A model generated the notes under the pieces. It made no database searches. It saw only the letters and a program-made list of their open reading frames with translations, and had not been told where the DNA came from. Of a DNA stretch of 64,000 nucleotides, positions 17,995 through 27,071 are shown piece after piece. The stretch spans positions 1 to 64,000 of the forward strand of contig DATAKK010000013.1 of assembly GCA_036261615.1 (NCBI GenBank), read 5' to 3'. The DNA is from JAJYQH01 sp036261615. GTDB lineage: Bacteria; Actinomycetota; Actinomycetes; Propionibacteriales; Propionibacteriaceae. Each line of letters begins with the position of its first letter. Position 1 is the stretch's first letter. Both the position numbers and the translations under genes were made by a program.

Positions 17995-18855
17995 GTGCGG
18001 ATCGCCACGTGGAACGTCAACTCGGTGCGCCAGCGCATCCCCCGGCTGCTGCCCTGGCTGGCCGAGCGGGCGCCCGACGTCGTCTGCCTGCAGGAGACCA
18101 AGGTCGGCAACGACCTGTTCGCCGACCTGCTCGGCGGCCCGCTCGCCGATCTCGGCTACGACTTCGTGAGTCACGGCCTGGCCCAGTGGAACGGCGTCGC
18201 GCTGCTGTCGCGCGTCGGGCTGGACGACCCCGTCCGCGGCTTCCCTGGCGAGCCGGGCTTTCCCGACCCCGAGGCCCGCTGCGTCTCGGCGGTGTGCGGC
18301 GGCGTCCGGGTGCACAGCGTCTACGTGCCCAACGGGCGCACCCTGGAGTCCGACCACTACACCTACAAGCTCGCCTGGCTGGAGGCGCTGCGCGCCCACC
18401 TGGGCACCCTGGGCAGTGACGTCATGGTGTGCGGCGACATCAACATCGCCCCCGCGGACGCCGACGTGTTCGACCCCGACGCCTACCTCGGCCACACCCA
18501 CGTGTCGGAGCCGGAACGCGAGGCCCTCGACGGCCTGCTCGCGCTCGGGCTGCACGACGTCGTGCGCGACCACTGGCCCGACGAGCGGATCTTCACCTAC
18601 TGGGACTACCGGGCCGGCATGTTCCACCAGAACCTCGGCATGCGCATCGACCTCGTCCTCGCCGGGACGCCGGTGGCCGCCCGCGTCCGGGCCGCCTGGG
18701 TCGATCGCCAGGCCCGCAAGGGCACCGGTCCGAGCGACCACGCACCGGTGATCGTCGACCTCGACGAGGCTCCCGACGGGGACATCGGTCCGGTCGTCCC
18801 GCCGCCCTCGGCTCCCGCGCCTCGCGGACGCCGGCGGCTTCCACAGGACTCGTGA
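17995..18855 (+). CDS. xth: Exodeoxyribonuclease III
   Basis: Mg-dependent AP endonuclease and 3'-5' exonuclease of base excision repair, 286 residues. Motifs in order are IATWNVNSVR (Asn of the metal site), CLQETKV (metal-binding Glu), YVPNGR, VCGDINIAP (Asp/Asn catalytic pair), and the terminal GPSDHAPVIVDL with the catalytic His. The GTG start is preceded by TAGCCT six bases upstream, a leaderless promoter. The last 25 residues are a Pro/Arg-rich tail beyond the usual end. The downstream permease gene is a separate function. Confidence 0.93.
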   Translation: MRIATWNVNSVRQRIPRLLPWLAERAPDVVCLQETKVGNDLFADLLGGPLADLGYDFVSHGLAQWNGVALLSRVGLDDPVRGFPGEPGFPDPEARCVSAVCGGVRVHSVYVPNGRTLESDHYTYKLAWLEALRAHLGTLGSDVMVCGDINIAPADADVFDPDAYLGHTHVSEPEREALDGLLALGLHDVVRDHWPDERIFTYWDYRAGMFHQNLGMRIDLVLAGTPVAARVRAAWVDRQARKGTGPSDHAPVIVDLDEAPDGDIGPVVPPPSAPAPRGRRRLPQDS

Positions 18856-18959
18856 CCAGGGCCGCCGGTCCGCACGCGTGGAAGGATGCGGGGCGAACAC
18901 CCCCAGCGAACTTCCACCGACCGGCGTCCGAACGGTCGGGTGGGCCGAGAGGCTCGACG

Positions 18960-21620
18960 ATGAACTCCTTCTCCCTGGCGTGGCGCGAGGTGCGGCTGCA
19001 CCCGTCGCGGTTCCTCGCCATGCTGGCGGCCCTCGTGCTGTCGGTGGGGTTCCTCGCCGCGATCCAGGTGTACACCGCGACCGAGGCGGACGCCGCCCAG
19101 GCGCGGGCCGCGCTGTGGGCCAGCCGGGCCGACGTGGTCGTCGAGACCCACCTGTGGCACTGGCCCGACGCCCGCTACGACCGGGACACCTCGCTCGCGG
19201 ACGCCGAGAGCCTGCTCGACCAGGATCCCGACGTGGCCTACCACGAGCGGTTCAGCCGGCTGGCGGCCCGGCTGAGCAACGGCAGCACGCTCACCGGCGT
19301 CATGCTCAACTCCGTCGTTACCCACCCAGGCCTCCAGTGGTACCCGGTGACTGAGGGCCGCGCACCGCGCACCACCCGCGAGATCATGCTCACCACCGAG
19401 ACCGCCCGGCAGCTGGGGGTGGGACTCGGCGACGTCGTGCACCTCGACGTCGTCCGCGGGGGTGCGATGACCGTCGTCGGGCTCACCGACCAGCGCGGAG
19501 ACGCCACCCCGCCCGCCTACGTCACCTACGGGCTGCTCCTCGAGGCCGACAAGCAGTTCCCGACGCCCAACTACGACATCGTCGCCGACCCCGCCGCCAA
19601 GCTCGACCAGACGCCCTACTCGTCGGGCGACGGCATCGGGATCGTCATCCTCGTCAAGGCCAAGGACCCCGGCACCGCGGGCACCCTCGCCGAGCGGATG
19701 CGCGAGCTGTTCCTCCGCAAGATCGTGCTGCACGCCGACCCCAAGAGCGCGGCCGAGGTGCGGCAGGAGGCGACGGCGTCCGGTCTCGGGGGTACCGGCT
19801 GGCTGGGGTCGCTGACCACCGCGACCGCGGCCATGTCGCTCGTCGTCGGCGCGATCACGGTGGCCACCACCTTCGGCATCCTCATCGCCCAGCGCCGCCG
19901 GCAGATCGGCCTGCTCCGGGCGGTGGGGGCCTCGAAGGGCCAGATCGCCCGCTGGTTCCTCGTCGAGGCGGCGCTGCTCGGCGTCGTCGGCGCGCTCGTC
20001 GGGACGCCGGCCGGCATCGGCACGGCCGCGCTCATCTGCTGGCTCGGCACCCACTCGATCGGCTACGGCCTGGTCGTGCCGTGGGCCCGGCTGGCGGTGA
20101 TCGCGGCCGCCGGCGTCCTCGCCGCCGTCGTGGCCGCCCTCGTGCCCGCGCGCGAGGCCACCCGGGTGTCGCCGCTGGAGGCACTCAACCAGGCGGCGAC
20201 CCGCGGCCCCTCCCGCGGCGGTCGCCTCCGGCACCGCGTGGCCACGGCCGGGGCGGTGGCGCTGGGCGCCGCGGCCATGGTGGCGGCCCTGGTCGCCGGT
20301 TCGCGGACGCCGACCGGCGTCCGGATCGCCCTCGTCGTGGCCGGCGCGCTGGCCGTCACCGTCGGCCTGCTGGCGGCGGCGCCGCTGTACCTCCCGCCGG
20401 TGATGCGGGTGCTCGCCCGCGCCGCGCGGAGGCATCCGGTCGTCGAGCTCGCGGCGTCCAACGCCGCCCGCAACCCGGTGCGTTCGGGCGCGACGTCGGC
20501 CTCGCTCATGCTCGCCGTCGGGCTGATCGTCACGGTGATCGTCGGTACGGCGGTGGGCAGCGCCGGGGCGATGGCCCATCTCCGCGAGCGCTACCCCGTC
20601 GACGTGAGCCTCCAGGCGGCGATCCAGGAGCCCGAACCGGTCGACATGGCCTTCGGCCGGTCGCCGATCAGCAACCGGGACGCCAACGGCATGCTCGTCG
20701 GCTTCTCGGCGGACGCGCTCGGCCTCGTCCGCTCGACGCCCGGGGTCGCGGCCGCGGGGGAGTTCCTCACCTCGGAGCCGCTCTCCATCATCGCCGGGCC
20801 GGGCCTCAACGGGGTGTTTCCGGTCATGGCCCTCGTGCCCGCGGCCGAGCCCCTCCTCTCCAGCCCGGTGACCCTCACCGACGGCGAGGTCGGCCTGCCC
20901 ACCGAGGTGATGCACGCGCTCAAGGTCTCCCCGGGGGCGACCGTGACCCTGCAACCGCTGGTCGGCAACGAGGTCGACCTGCACGTCGTCGAGAGCAACA
21001 TCGGCCCGGCGCTCGCGGTGGTGACGCCGGCGACGCTGGCCCGGATCGGCGTCCACACCAAGCCCGGGCTCATCCTCACCCGGCTCGACGGCAGCAGGCC
21101 GGCCGCCACCGTGCTCGACAACCTCTCCGCCCGGCTGATCCCCGAGAACTCCGGCCTCGACGTGAGCGGCAGCGTCCAGCAGCAGGAGAACCTGCGCCGC
21201 GTCATCGACGGCGCCCGGCGGATCCTCATCGGCCTGCTCTCGGTGGTGGCCGTGGTGGCGATGGTAGGGGTCGGCAACACGCTGGGCCTGTCGGTCATCG
21301 AGCGCACCCGCGAGTCGGCGCTGCTCCGCGCCCTGGGTCTCGGACGCCGCTCACTGCGGCTCATGCTGCTCGTCGAGGCGGTGGCGCTCAGCGTGGTCGC
21401 GCTCGTCCTCGGCGGTCTGGCCGGGGCTTGGTTCGGCTGGGCGGGCGCCGCCGTGGTCCTGCGTGAGGTGGGCGCACCGCCGACGCCGCTCATCGTGCCG
21501 TGGATCCCGATCGCGCTGGCGGGGCTCGCCGTGGTGGTCGCGGGCGCCGCGGCGTCCGTGCTGCCCGGCCGGGCAGCCGCACGGGCCACGCCGATCGAGG
21601 CGCTGGCCGACCTCGGCTGA
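18960..21620 (+). CDS. FtsX/MacB-type ABC transporter permease without its ATPase
   Basis: An 886-residue membrane protein with two FtsX domains. A first helix (residues 16-36) precedes an extracytoplasmic MacB-like core. Three helices follow near 280-400, with FGILIAQRRRQIGLLRAVGASKGQIARW as the FtsX signature. Another helix then leads to a second extracytoplasmic domain and three closing helices near 760-880, with TLGLSVIERTRESALLRALGLGR. This type of permease exports lipoproteins or peptides or senses antibiotics, normally with a LolD-like ATPase; none lies in this window. The ATG at 18960 has GAGAGG about six bases upstream, although the frame stays open further back. Confidence 0.85.
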   Translation: MNSFSLAWREVRLHPSRFLAMLAALVLSVGFLAAIQVYTATEADAAQARAALWASRADVVVETHLWHWPDARYDRDTSLADAESLLDQDPDVAYHERFSRLAARLSNGSTLTGVMLNSVVTHPGLQWYPVTEGRAPRTTREIMLTTETARQLGVGLGDVVHLDVVRGGAMTVVGLTDQRGDATPPAYVTYGLLLEADKQFPTPNYDIVADPAAKLDQTPYSSGDGIGIVILVKAKDPGTAGTLAERMRELFLRKIVLHADPKSAAEVRQEATASGLGGTGWLGSLTTATAAMSLVVGAITVATTFGILIAQRRRQIGLLRAVGASKGQIARWFLVEAALLGVVGALVGTPAGIGTAALICWLGTHSIGYGLVVPWARLAVIAAAGVLAAVVAALVPAREATRVSPLEALNQAATRGPSRGGRLRHRVATAGAVALGAAAMVAALVAGSRTPTGVRIALVVAGALAVTVGLLAAAPLYLPPVMRVLARAARRHPVVELAASNAARNPVRSGATSASLMLAVGLIVTVIVGTAVGSAGAMAHLRERYPVDVSLQAAIQEPEPVDMAFGRSPISNRDANGMLVGFSADALGLVRSTPGVAAAGEFLTSEPLSIIAGPGLNGVFPVMALVPAAEPLLSSPVTLTDGEVGLPTEVMHALKVSPGATVTLQPLVGNEVDLHVVESNIGPALAVVTPATLARIGVHTKPGLILTRLDGSRPAATVLDNLSARLIPENSGLDVSGSVQQQENLRRVIDGARRILIGLLSVVAVVAMVGVGNTLGLSVIERTRESALLRALGLGRRSLRLMLLVEAVALSVVALVLGGLAGAWFGWAGAAVVLREVGAPPTPLIVPWIPIALAGLAVVVAGAAASVLPGRAAARATPIEALADLG

Positions 21621-21627
21621 CCGGGCG

Positions 21628-23565
21628 CTACAGCTGCAACTGCTCGCCCATGACGACCGTGCGGTCGGAGGGCAGGTGGTAGACCTGCGGCGGGTCGGCC
21701 TTGATATGGCTGAGCCACACGTAGATGGAGTCGGCGAGGGCGCCCAGGCCCTGCCGTGCCGGGTCGCGGCGCACGTCGAGCAGTGACAGGAAGTAGAACG
21801 CCTTCTCGCAGTCGAGTCCCAGCTCCGGACGCTGGGCGGCGGCGTTCGCCAGCGCCTTGGGCACGTCCTGGGAGTCGTTGAAGCCGACCCGCACGGTGAT
21901 CTGGGTGATGCCGTCCTCGGCGTTCCCGAGGTCGTCCACCGTCACCCGGTCGACGTGCCGGATGTGCGGAACGTTCTCGGTGATGATCGTCACCATCACC
22001 ACCTGTTCGTGCACGACGTGGTTGAACTCGACGTTGGACCGCAGGGCGAGCGGCGTGGTGCCGACGGTCGGGTGCGGGAACACGGCCAGGCCCGGGATCC
22101 GCTGGTAGCGGCCGCTGTGCACGATGTCGAGGAAGTGGCGGATGGTGCCCTCGCGACGGATCCGGGCGATCCGTTGCCGGCGTGCCCCACTGCGCCAGAT
22201 GAGCATGATCGAGGTGGCGATGAACGCGATGACCAGCGGCAGCCAGCCGCCGCTGACGATCTTCAGCAGGTTCGCGCCGAAGAACAGCACCTCGAGGCCA
22301 CCGATGACCACCGCGATCGCGACGCAGACCCCCCACGACCAGTTCCACACCCGCTTGGCCAGGAGCAGGAACAGTGAGGTGGTCAGCAGGAGCGTGCCGG
22401 TGACGGCGAGGCCGTAGGCGGTGGCCAGGCGGGCGGAGCTGCGGAAGATCGAGATGAGCAGCAGCACGCCCACGAAGAGGATCCAGTTCATCGCCGGCAG
22501 GTAGATCTGCCCTGCCTCGGACGACGAGGTGTGCTTGAGCTTCAGTCTGGGGAACAGGCCGAGCCGCATCGCCTGATACGCCACCGAGTAGGTGCCCGAG
22601 ATGACGGCCTGGGAGGCGATGACGGTGGCCATCGTGCTGAGAACCACGAGGGGGAGGGTCGCCCAGCCCGGTGCCATGAGGAAGAAGGGGTTGACGGCCG
22701 TGCTCGGCTCGGTGAGGATCATCGCCGCCTGGCCGAGGTAGTTGATCATCAGCGCGGGGAAGACGAGCGCGAACCAGGCGAGCTTGATCGGACGGGGGCC
22801 GAGGTGGCCCATGTCGGCGTAGAGAGCCTCCGCGCCGGTGATCGTCAGCACGACCGCGCCCATGGACACGAAGGCGATGAGCGGGCGGTCGAGGATGAAC
22901 AGCACCGCGTAGTGGGGCGAGATCGACGTGAGGATCATCGGGTAGGCGACGATGTGCGGCAGGCCGAGCAGGGCGAGGACGACGAACCACAGCACCATCA
23001 CCGGGCCGAAGGCGCGCCCGACGATGTGCGTGCCCCAGCGCTGAATGATGAACAGGGCTGTGAGGATCACCACCGAGATCGGCAGCACGAACTCCTGCAG
23101 GGCGTTGTCCTCGACGGCGATGCCCTCGATCGCCGACATCACCGAGATGGCCGGGGTGATGAGGCTGTCGCCGAAGAACAGGGCCGCGCCGAGGATGCCC
23201 ATCATGGTCGCGATGGCGAGCTCGCGCGGCCGCCGCTTGAGCGAGGCGCGCAGCTTCGCGGTGAGGGCGAGGATGCCCCCCTCGCCCTCGTTGTCGGCGC
23301 GCATGACCAGGGCCACGTACTTGACCGAGACGACGAGGGTCACCGACCAGAACACCAGTGACAGGACGCCGTAGACGTCACCGTGGGTGGCGGCGACTCG
23401 ATTGTTGTCGAGGCTGAACACCGTCTGCAGCGAGTACAACGGGCTGGTGCCGATGTCGCCGAACACCACCCCGACGGCCGTCAGGGCGAGCGCCAGCAGC
23501 GACTCACGGTGGGGCTGCGCGGTCTGCTGCGCCACGGTGTCGGCACTCGCCGGAACTTGTGTCAC
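21628..23565 (-). CDS. kup: Kup-family potassium uptake protein
   Basis: Proton-coupled K+ importer, 645 residues. The N-terminal region carries the family signature GVVFGDIGTSPLYSLQTVF (residues 32-50), followed by the NEGEGGILALTA segment and about twelve membrane helices. The C-terminal 150 residues form the cytoplasmic domain (PHPTVGTTPLALRSNVEFNHVVHEQVV). It starts with GTG at 23565. It converges on the FtsX-type permease with only seven bases between stops, and is divergent from the sugar locus starting at 23876. Confidence 0.92.
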   Translation of the reverse strand: MTQVPASADTVAQQTAQPHRESLLALALTAVGVVFGDIGTSPLYSLQTVFSLDNNRVAATHGDVYGVLSLVFWSVTLVVSVKYVALVMRADNEGEGGILALTAKLRASLKRRPRELAIATMMGILGAALFFGDSLITPAISVMSAIEGIAVEDNALQEFVLPISVVILTALFIIQRWGTHIVGRAFGPVMVLWFVVLALLGLPHIVAYPMILTSISPHYAVLFILDRPLIAFVSMGAVVLTITGAEALYADMGHLGPRPIKLAWFALVFPALMINYLGQAAMILTEPSTAVNPFFLMAPGWATLPLVVLSTMATVIASQAVISGTYSVAYQAMRLGLFPRLKLKHTSSSEAGQIYLPAMNWILFVGVLLLISIFRSSARLATAYGLAVTGTLLLTTSLFLLLAKRVWNWSWGVCVAIAVVIGGLEVLFFGANLLKIVSGGWLPLVIAFIATSIMLIWRSGARRQRIARIRREGTIRHFLDIVHSGRYQRIPGLAVFPHPTVGTTPLALRSNVEFNHVVHEQVVMVTIITENVPHIRHVDRVTVDDLGNAEDGITQITVRVGFNDSQDVPKALANAAAQRPELGLDCEKAFYFLSLLDVRRDPARQGLGALADSIYVWLSHIKADPPQVYHLPSDRTVVMGEQLQL

Positions 23566-23758
23566 GGACCACTAGCGTGCACCCCTACCTCCGGGCATGC
23601 AACGTCAGCCCACCCCTCCGGTGCCGCAACTCCCGTGCCACGAGGGGCGACGGGCAGCCAGGAAGAACCCCGCCGGCAGGCCAGGTTCGGGTCCCTGCGG
23701 CCCGCCGTGCCGCAGGGCCGCCGATCGTCCCCGTCATGCATAGCAGTCAGCGGTCTGG

Positions 23759-23810
23759 TTTGCAACGGATGCATAACAGCTTGGGTCTCGTCTTTGCAAC
23801 GGAAGCAAAG
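23759..23810 (+). promoter_or_regulatory. Two LacI-type operators upstream of the sugar importer operon
   Basis: TTTGCAACGGATGCATAA (23759-23776) and CTTTGCAACGGAAGCAAAG (23792-23810) are two copies of one palindromic site, 34 bp apart. The same site occurs at 30061-30078 and 31318-31338 beside the LacI gene at 30232. They sit in the 310-base gap between kup and the importer. The remainder (23566-23758) shows nothing I can name. Confidence 0.8.
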
Positions 23811-23875
23811 TGCAGTAGCGTCGCCGTGGTTCTGCCAAAACTTCCGCCCTCGCGCCCCGAACGAAGGAGTTCACC

Positions 23876-25240
23876 GTGTCTGCTCGCCTCACCCCGTCCA
23901 GGCTGTCCGACGCCGCATTCTCGCGACGCGGACTGTTGACCGGCGCCGTCGGCGTCACCAGCCTCGCCGCGCTCTCCGCCTGCGGCGGCTCCAGCACCGC
24001 CCCGCAGGGGGGCAGCGTGCCGTCCGCCAGCGCCGGCGGCACCGCCTACACCGGCCCGAAGGTCACCGTGAGCTTCTGGTGCGGGTGGACGGGCGCGGAC
24101 GGCGACGTCGCGAAGAAGATGATCAACGAGTTCAACGCCGCCACGTCGAACATCACGGTGAACATGAACGTGATGCAGTGGGCCGACTTCTTCACCAAGC
24201 TGCCCGCCGCCGTCTCCACGAGCTCGGGCCCCGACGTCGCGGTGATGCACATCGACGACATCCCCACCCAGGCCGCCCAGCAGGTCATCGTCCCCATCGA
24301 CGAGATCGCCACCGCCCTCAACCTGCAGTCGAGCGACTTCGCCCCGGCCGTCTGGAACGGCGGCATGTACAACGGCAAGCGCTACGGCATCCCGATCGAC
24401 GTCCACGACCTCGGCCTGTACGTCAACCAGTCGGTGATGGAGAAGGCTGGGCTCGACCCGACCAAGCCGCCGACCGACGAGAACAGCTACATGGACGCGC
24501 TCGACAAGATCAAGAGCAAGGCGGGCATCCAGGGCAGCTGGGTCAGCCCGTTCCAGTTCACCGGCGGCTTCATGTTCCAGTCGCTGCTGTGGCAGTTCGG
24601 CGGCGACCTCTACGACAGCAGCACCACCAATGCGACGTGGAACTCGGACGCCGGCCACAAGGCGCTCTCGTGGATGGTCGGCCTCATCTCCCAGGGCTAC
24701 AGCCCGAAGAACGTCGCCCAGGACGCCGACTACATCGCCCTCAAGAACGCCAAGAACGCCTTCAACTGGCAGGGCATCTGGCAGGTCAACGACGCGACGA
24801 CGCTGAGCACCACGAAGATCACCACGGCGCGGCTGCCGAAGATCGGCACCCAGCGCGGCGTGTGGGGCAACTCCCACCAGTTCGTCCTGCCGAAGACGAC
24901 CGGCCAGGACCAGAACACCGCCCTCGCCGCCCGCTACTTCATCAACTGGTTCACCCAGCACGAGAGCGAGTGGGCGACCTCGGCCAAGGTGCCGGCGTCC
25001 AACAAGCTCGCGCAGTCGTCGGACTTCACCAAGCTCACCAAGCTGCAGTCGTTCGCGGCGGACGTCCCCGACGTGCACTTCCCGCCCGCCGTGGCCGGCA
25101 TCGGTGACGCGACGGCGAAGCTGTACGACGCGATCCAGGCCGCGGTGCTCGGCAAGCAGAGTGTCGACCAGGCGCTGTCGACCTCGGCGCAGGCCGCGAC
25201 CAAGGTGCTGGCCGACAACAAGAAGAAGTACGGTGCCTGA
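23876..25240 (+). CDS. ABC sugar importer, solute-binding lipoprotein (arabinoside/xyloside-type locus)
   Basis: Extracellular carbohydrate-binding protein, 454 residues. The N terminus FSRRGLLTGAVGVTSLAALSAC has a twin-arginine-like SRRGLL segment followed by a lipobox (ALSAC), so it may be exported by Tat and lipidated. The body follows the family-1 pattern (VTVSFWCGWTGADGDVAKKMINEFN, NGKRYGIPIDVHDLGLYVN, WQGIWQVND). The GTG at 23876 has AAGGAG upstream. Two LacI-type operators precede it. It opens the operon importer-permease-permease-GH43, so the ligand is probably an arabinose- or xylose-containing oligosaccharide. Confidence 0.9.
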   Translation: MSARLTPSRLSDAAFSRRGLLTGAVGVTSLAALSACGGSSTAPQGGSVPSASAGGTAYTGPKVTVSFWCGWTGADGDVAKKMINEFNAATSNITVNMNVMQWADFFTKLPAAVSTSSGPDVAVMHIDDIPTQAAQQVIVPIDEIATALNLQSSDFAPAVWNGGMYNGKRYGIPIDVHDLGLYVNQSVMEKAGLDPTKPPTDENSYMDALDKIKSKAGIQGSWVSPFQFTGGFMFQSLLWQFGGDLYDSSTTNATWNSDAGHKALSWMVGLISQGYSPKNVAQDADYIALKNAKNAFNWQGIWQVNDATTLSTTKITTARLPKIGTQRGVWGNSHQFVLPKTTGQDQNTALAARYFINWFTQHESEWATSAKVPASNKLAQSSDFTKLTKLQSFAADVPDVHFPPAVAGIGDATAKLYDAIQAAVLGKQSVDQALSTSAQAATKVLADNKKKYGA

Positions 25241-26171
25241 GGCCCTCGTGACCGCCGCCCCGCCCGTCGCCTCCCGGCGCGGGCGGGGTCCCCGCCGGCG
25301 CCTGACGCCCTGGCTGTTCCTCCTGCCGTTCGGCGTGCTGTTCGTCGGGTTCGTGCTGGGCCCGGCGCTCTACGGCATCTGGGTGAGCCTGCACGACTAC
25401 GACTACCTGCTGCCGCACCAGCCGTGGAACGGCCTCGGGAACTACCAGAGCCTGTTCGACCCGTCCTCGCGGGACTACTCCGACTTCTGGCGCTCGATGC
25501 GGGCCACGGGCATCTTCACCGTGGCCAGCGTGCCGTTCCTCGTGGTGATCCCGCTGCTCATCGCGCTGCTGCTCAACCGCAGGTTCCCGGGGCGCACGTT
25601 CTTCCGCGCGGTGTTCTTCGCGCCCTACGTGCTCGGCGTCGCGGTGGTCGGTGTGCTGTTCCGCTTCCTGCTCGACCCGAACATCGGCATGCTGAACTAC
25701 TACCTCGGCAGGCTCGGGATCGCGCACAACATCCCGTGGACGACGCAGGTGCCGTGGGCGTGGATCTCCCTCGTCGGCATGACCGTGTGGTGGACCCTCG
25801 GCTTCAACGCGATCATCTTCCTCGCCGGGCTGCAGGACATCTCGCCCGAGTACTACGAGGCCGCCCAGGTCGACGGCGCGTCGACGTGGCAGCGCTTCGT
25901 GCACGTCACCCTGCCCGGCCTGCGTCCGGTGCTGCTGTTCGTGCTCACCATGACGATCCTCGCCTCGGCCAACGTGTTCGGCCAGCCGTTCCTGGTCACC
26001 CAGGGGGCGCCGGCCAACGAGACGAGGTCGGCGATCATGTACATCGCCAACGTGGGCATGAGCCAGTACCGCCAGGGGGCCGCGGCCGCCATGAGCTACC
26101 TGCTGGCCGCGATCCTCATCGGCATCAGCCTGCTCAACTTCCGGCTGTTCCGGTCCCAGGAGGAGTCATGA
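25233..26171 (+). CDS. ABC sugar importer permease 1
   Basis: Integral membrane subunit of 312 residues with six helices, the first being TPWLFLLPFGVLFVGFVLG. The EAA loop is PEYYEAAQVDGASTWQRFVHVTLPG near residue 205. I used the GTG at 25233, overlapping the binding-protein stop by 8 bp; a GTG at 25248 is possible. The open frame continues upstream, but those codons are Arg/Pro/Thr-rich and shadow the binding-protein gene. Its end overlaps permease 2 in an ATGA. Confidence 0.88.
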   Translation: MPEALVTAAPPVASRRGRGPRRRLTPWLFLLPFGVLFVGFVLGPALYGIWVSLHDYDYLLPHQPWNGLGNYQSLFDPSSRDYSDFWRSMRATGIFTVASVPFLVVIPLLIALLLNRRFPGRTFFRAVFFAPYVLGVAVVGVLFRFLLDPNIGMLNYYLGRLGIAHNIPWTTQVPWAWISLVGMTVWWTLGFNAIIFLAGLQDISPEYYEAAQVDGASTWQRFVHVTLPGLRPVLLFVLTMTILASANVFGQPFLVTQGAPANETRSAIMYIANVGMSQYRQGAAAAMSYLLAAILIGISLLNFRLFRSQEES

Positions 26172-27070
26172 GCACCGTCATCACCCGCCCGACCACGGTC
26201 GGCTCCCGCCCCGACCAGACCCGCCGACGCCGGCGTCCGACCGGCAACCCCGTGGGCCGCACCCTGTTCTGGGTGGCCCTGGTCGTGCTGACGCTGGTCT
26301 TCCTCGCGCCCCTGGTGTGGATGCTGTCGACCTCGTTCAAGACCCCGAACGACGCGACGTCGCTGCCCCTGTCGTGGCTGCCGCATCCGTTCACCACCCA
26401 GGCCTACAGCCAGCTGCTCGCGCCCGGTTCGCAGACGCCGGTGCTGCGCTGGTTCGCCAACTCGCTGGTCGCGGGACTGTGCAACTCGGCGCTCGTCGTG
26501 GCGGTGGACGCCTGCGCGGCCTACGCCCTCGCCCGCCTCGACTTCCCCGGCAAGAAGGTGGTGTTCGCCCTGGTCATCGGGACGATCTTCGTGCCCGGAT
26601 TCGTCTTCCTCATCCCCAACTACCTGCTGGTGGCCAAGCTGCACTGGCTCGACTCGCTCATGGCGATCATCGTGCCGTCGGCCGGGGGCGCCTTCGGGGT
26701 GTTCTTCCTGCGGCAGTTCTTCCTCGGCCTGCCGAAGGAGCTCGAGGAGTCGGCGGCCATCGACGGGGCCAACACCTGGCAGATCTTCTGGCGAGTGGTG
26801 CTGCCCAACGCGCGGCCCGCGCTGTCGACGCTGGGCGTGCTCGCCTTCCTCACCAACTGGAACGACTTCCTCTGGCCGGTGTACGTGCTGTTCAGCCCCT
26901 CCCACCTCACCCTGCCCGCGGGCCTGTCGACGCTGCAGGGGGCGGCGACCACCAACTACTCGCTCATCATGAGCGGGGCGGTGATCGCCAGCGTCCCGGC
27001 GCTGATCCTGTTCATCCTGGCCCAGCGGCAGCTGGTCGAGAGCGTCGCGCGCAGCGGCATCAAGGGCTGA
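26168..27070 (+). CDS. ABC sugar importer permease 2
   Basis: Second membrane subunit, 300 residues. The first helix is TLFWVALVVLTLVFLAPLVWML, and the EAA loop PKELEESAAIDGANTWQIFWRVVLPN sits near residue 195. The ATG at 26168 overlaps the preceding stop and follows CAGGAGG. One base separates its stop from the GH43 lipoprotein start, so uptake and hydrolysis are cotranscribed. As in the first importer, no ATPase gene is nearby. Confidence 0.9.
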   Translation: MSTVITRPTTVGSRPDQTRRRRRPTGNPVGRTLFWVALVVLTLVFLAPLVWMLSTSFKTPNDATSLPLSWLPHPFTTQAYSQLLAPGSQTPVLRWFANSLVAGLCNSALVVAVDACAAYALARLDFPGKKVVFALVIGTIFVPGFVFLIPNYLLVAKLHWLDSLMAIIVPSAGGAFGVFFLRQFFLGLPKELEESAAIDGANTWQIFWRVVLPNARPALSTLGVLAFLTNWNDFLWPVYVLFSPSHLTLPAGLSTLQGAATTNYSLIMSGAVIASVPALILFILAQRQLVESVARSGIKG

Positions 27071-27071
27071 C

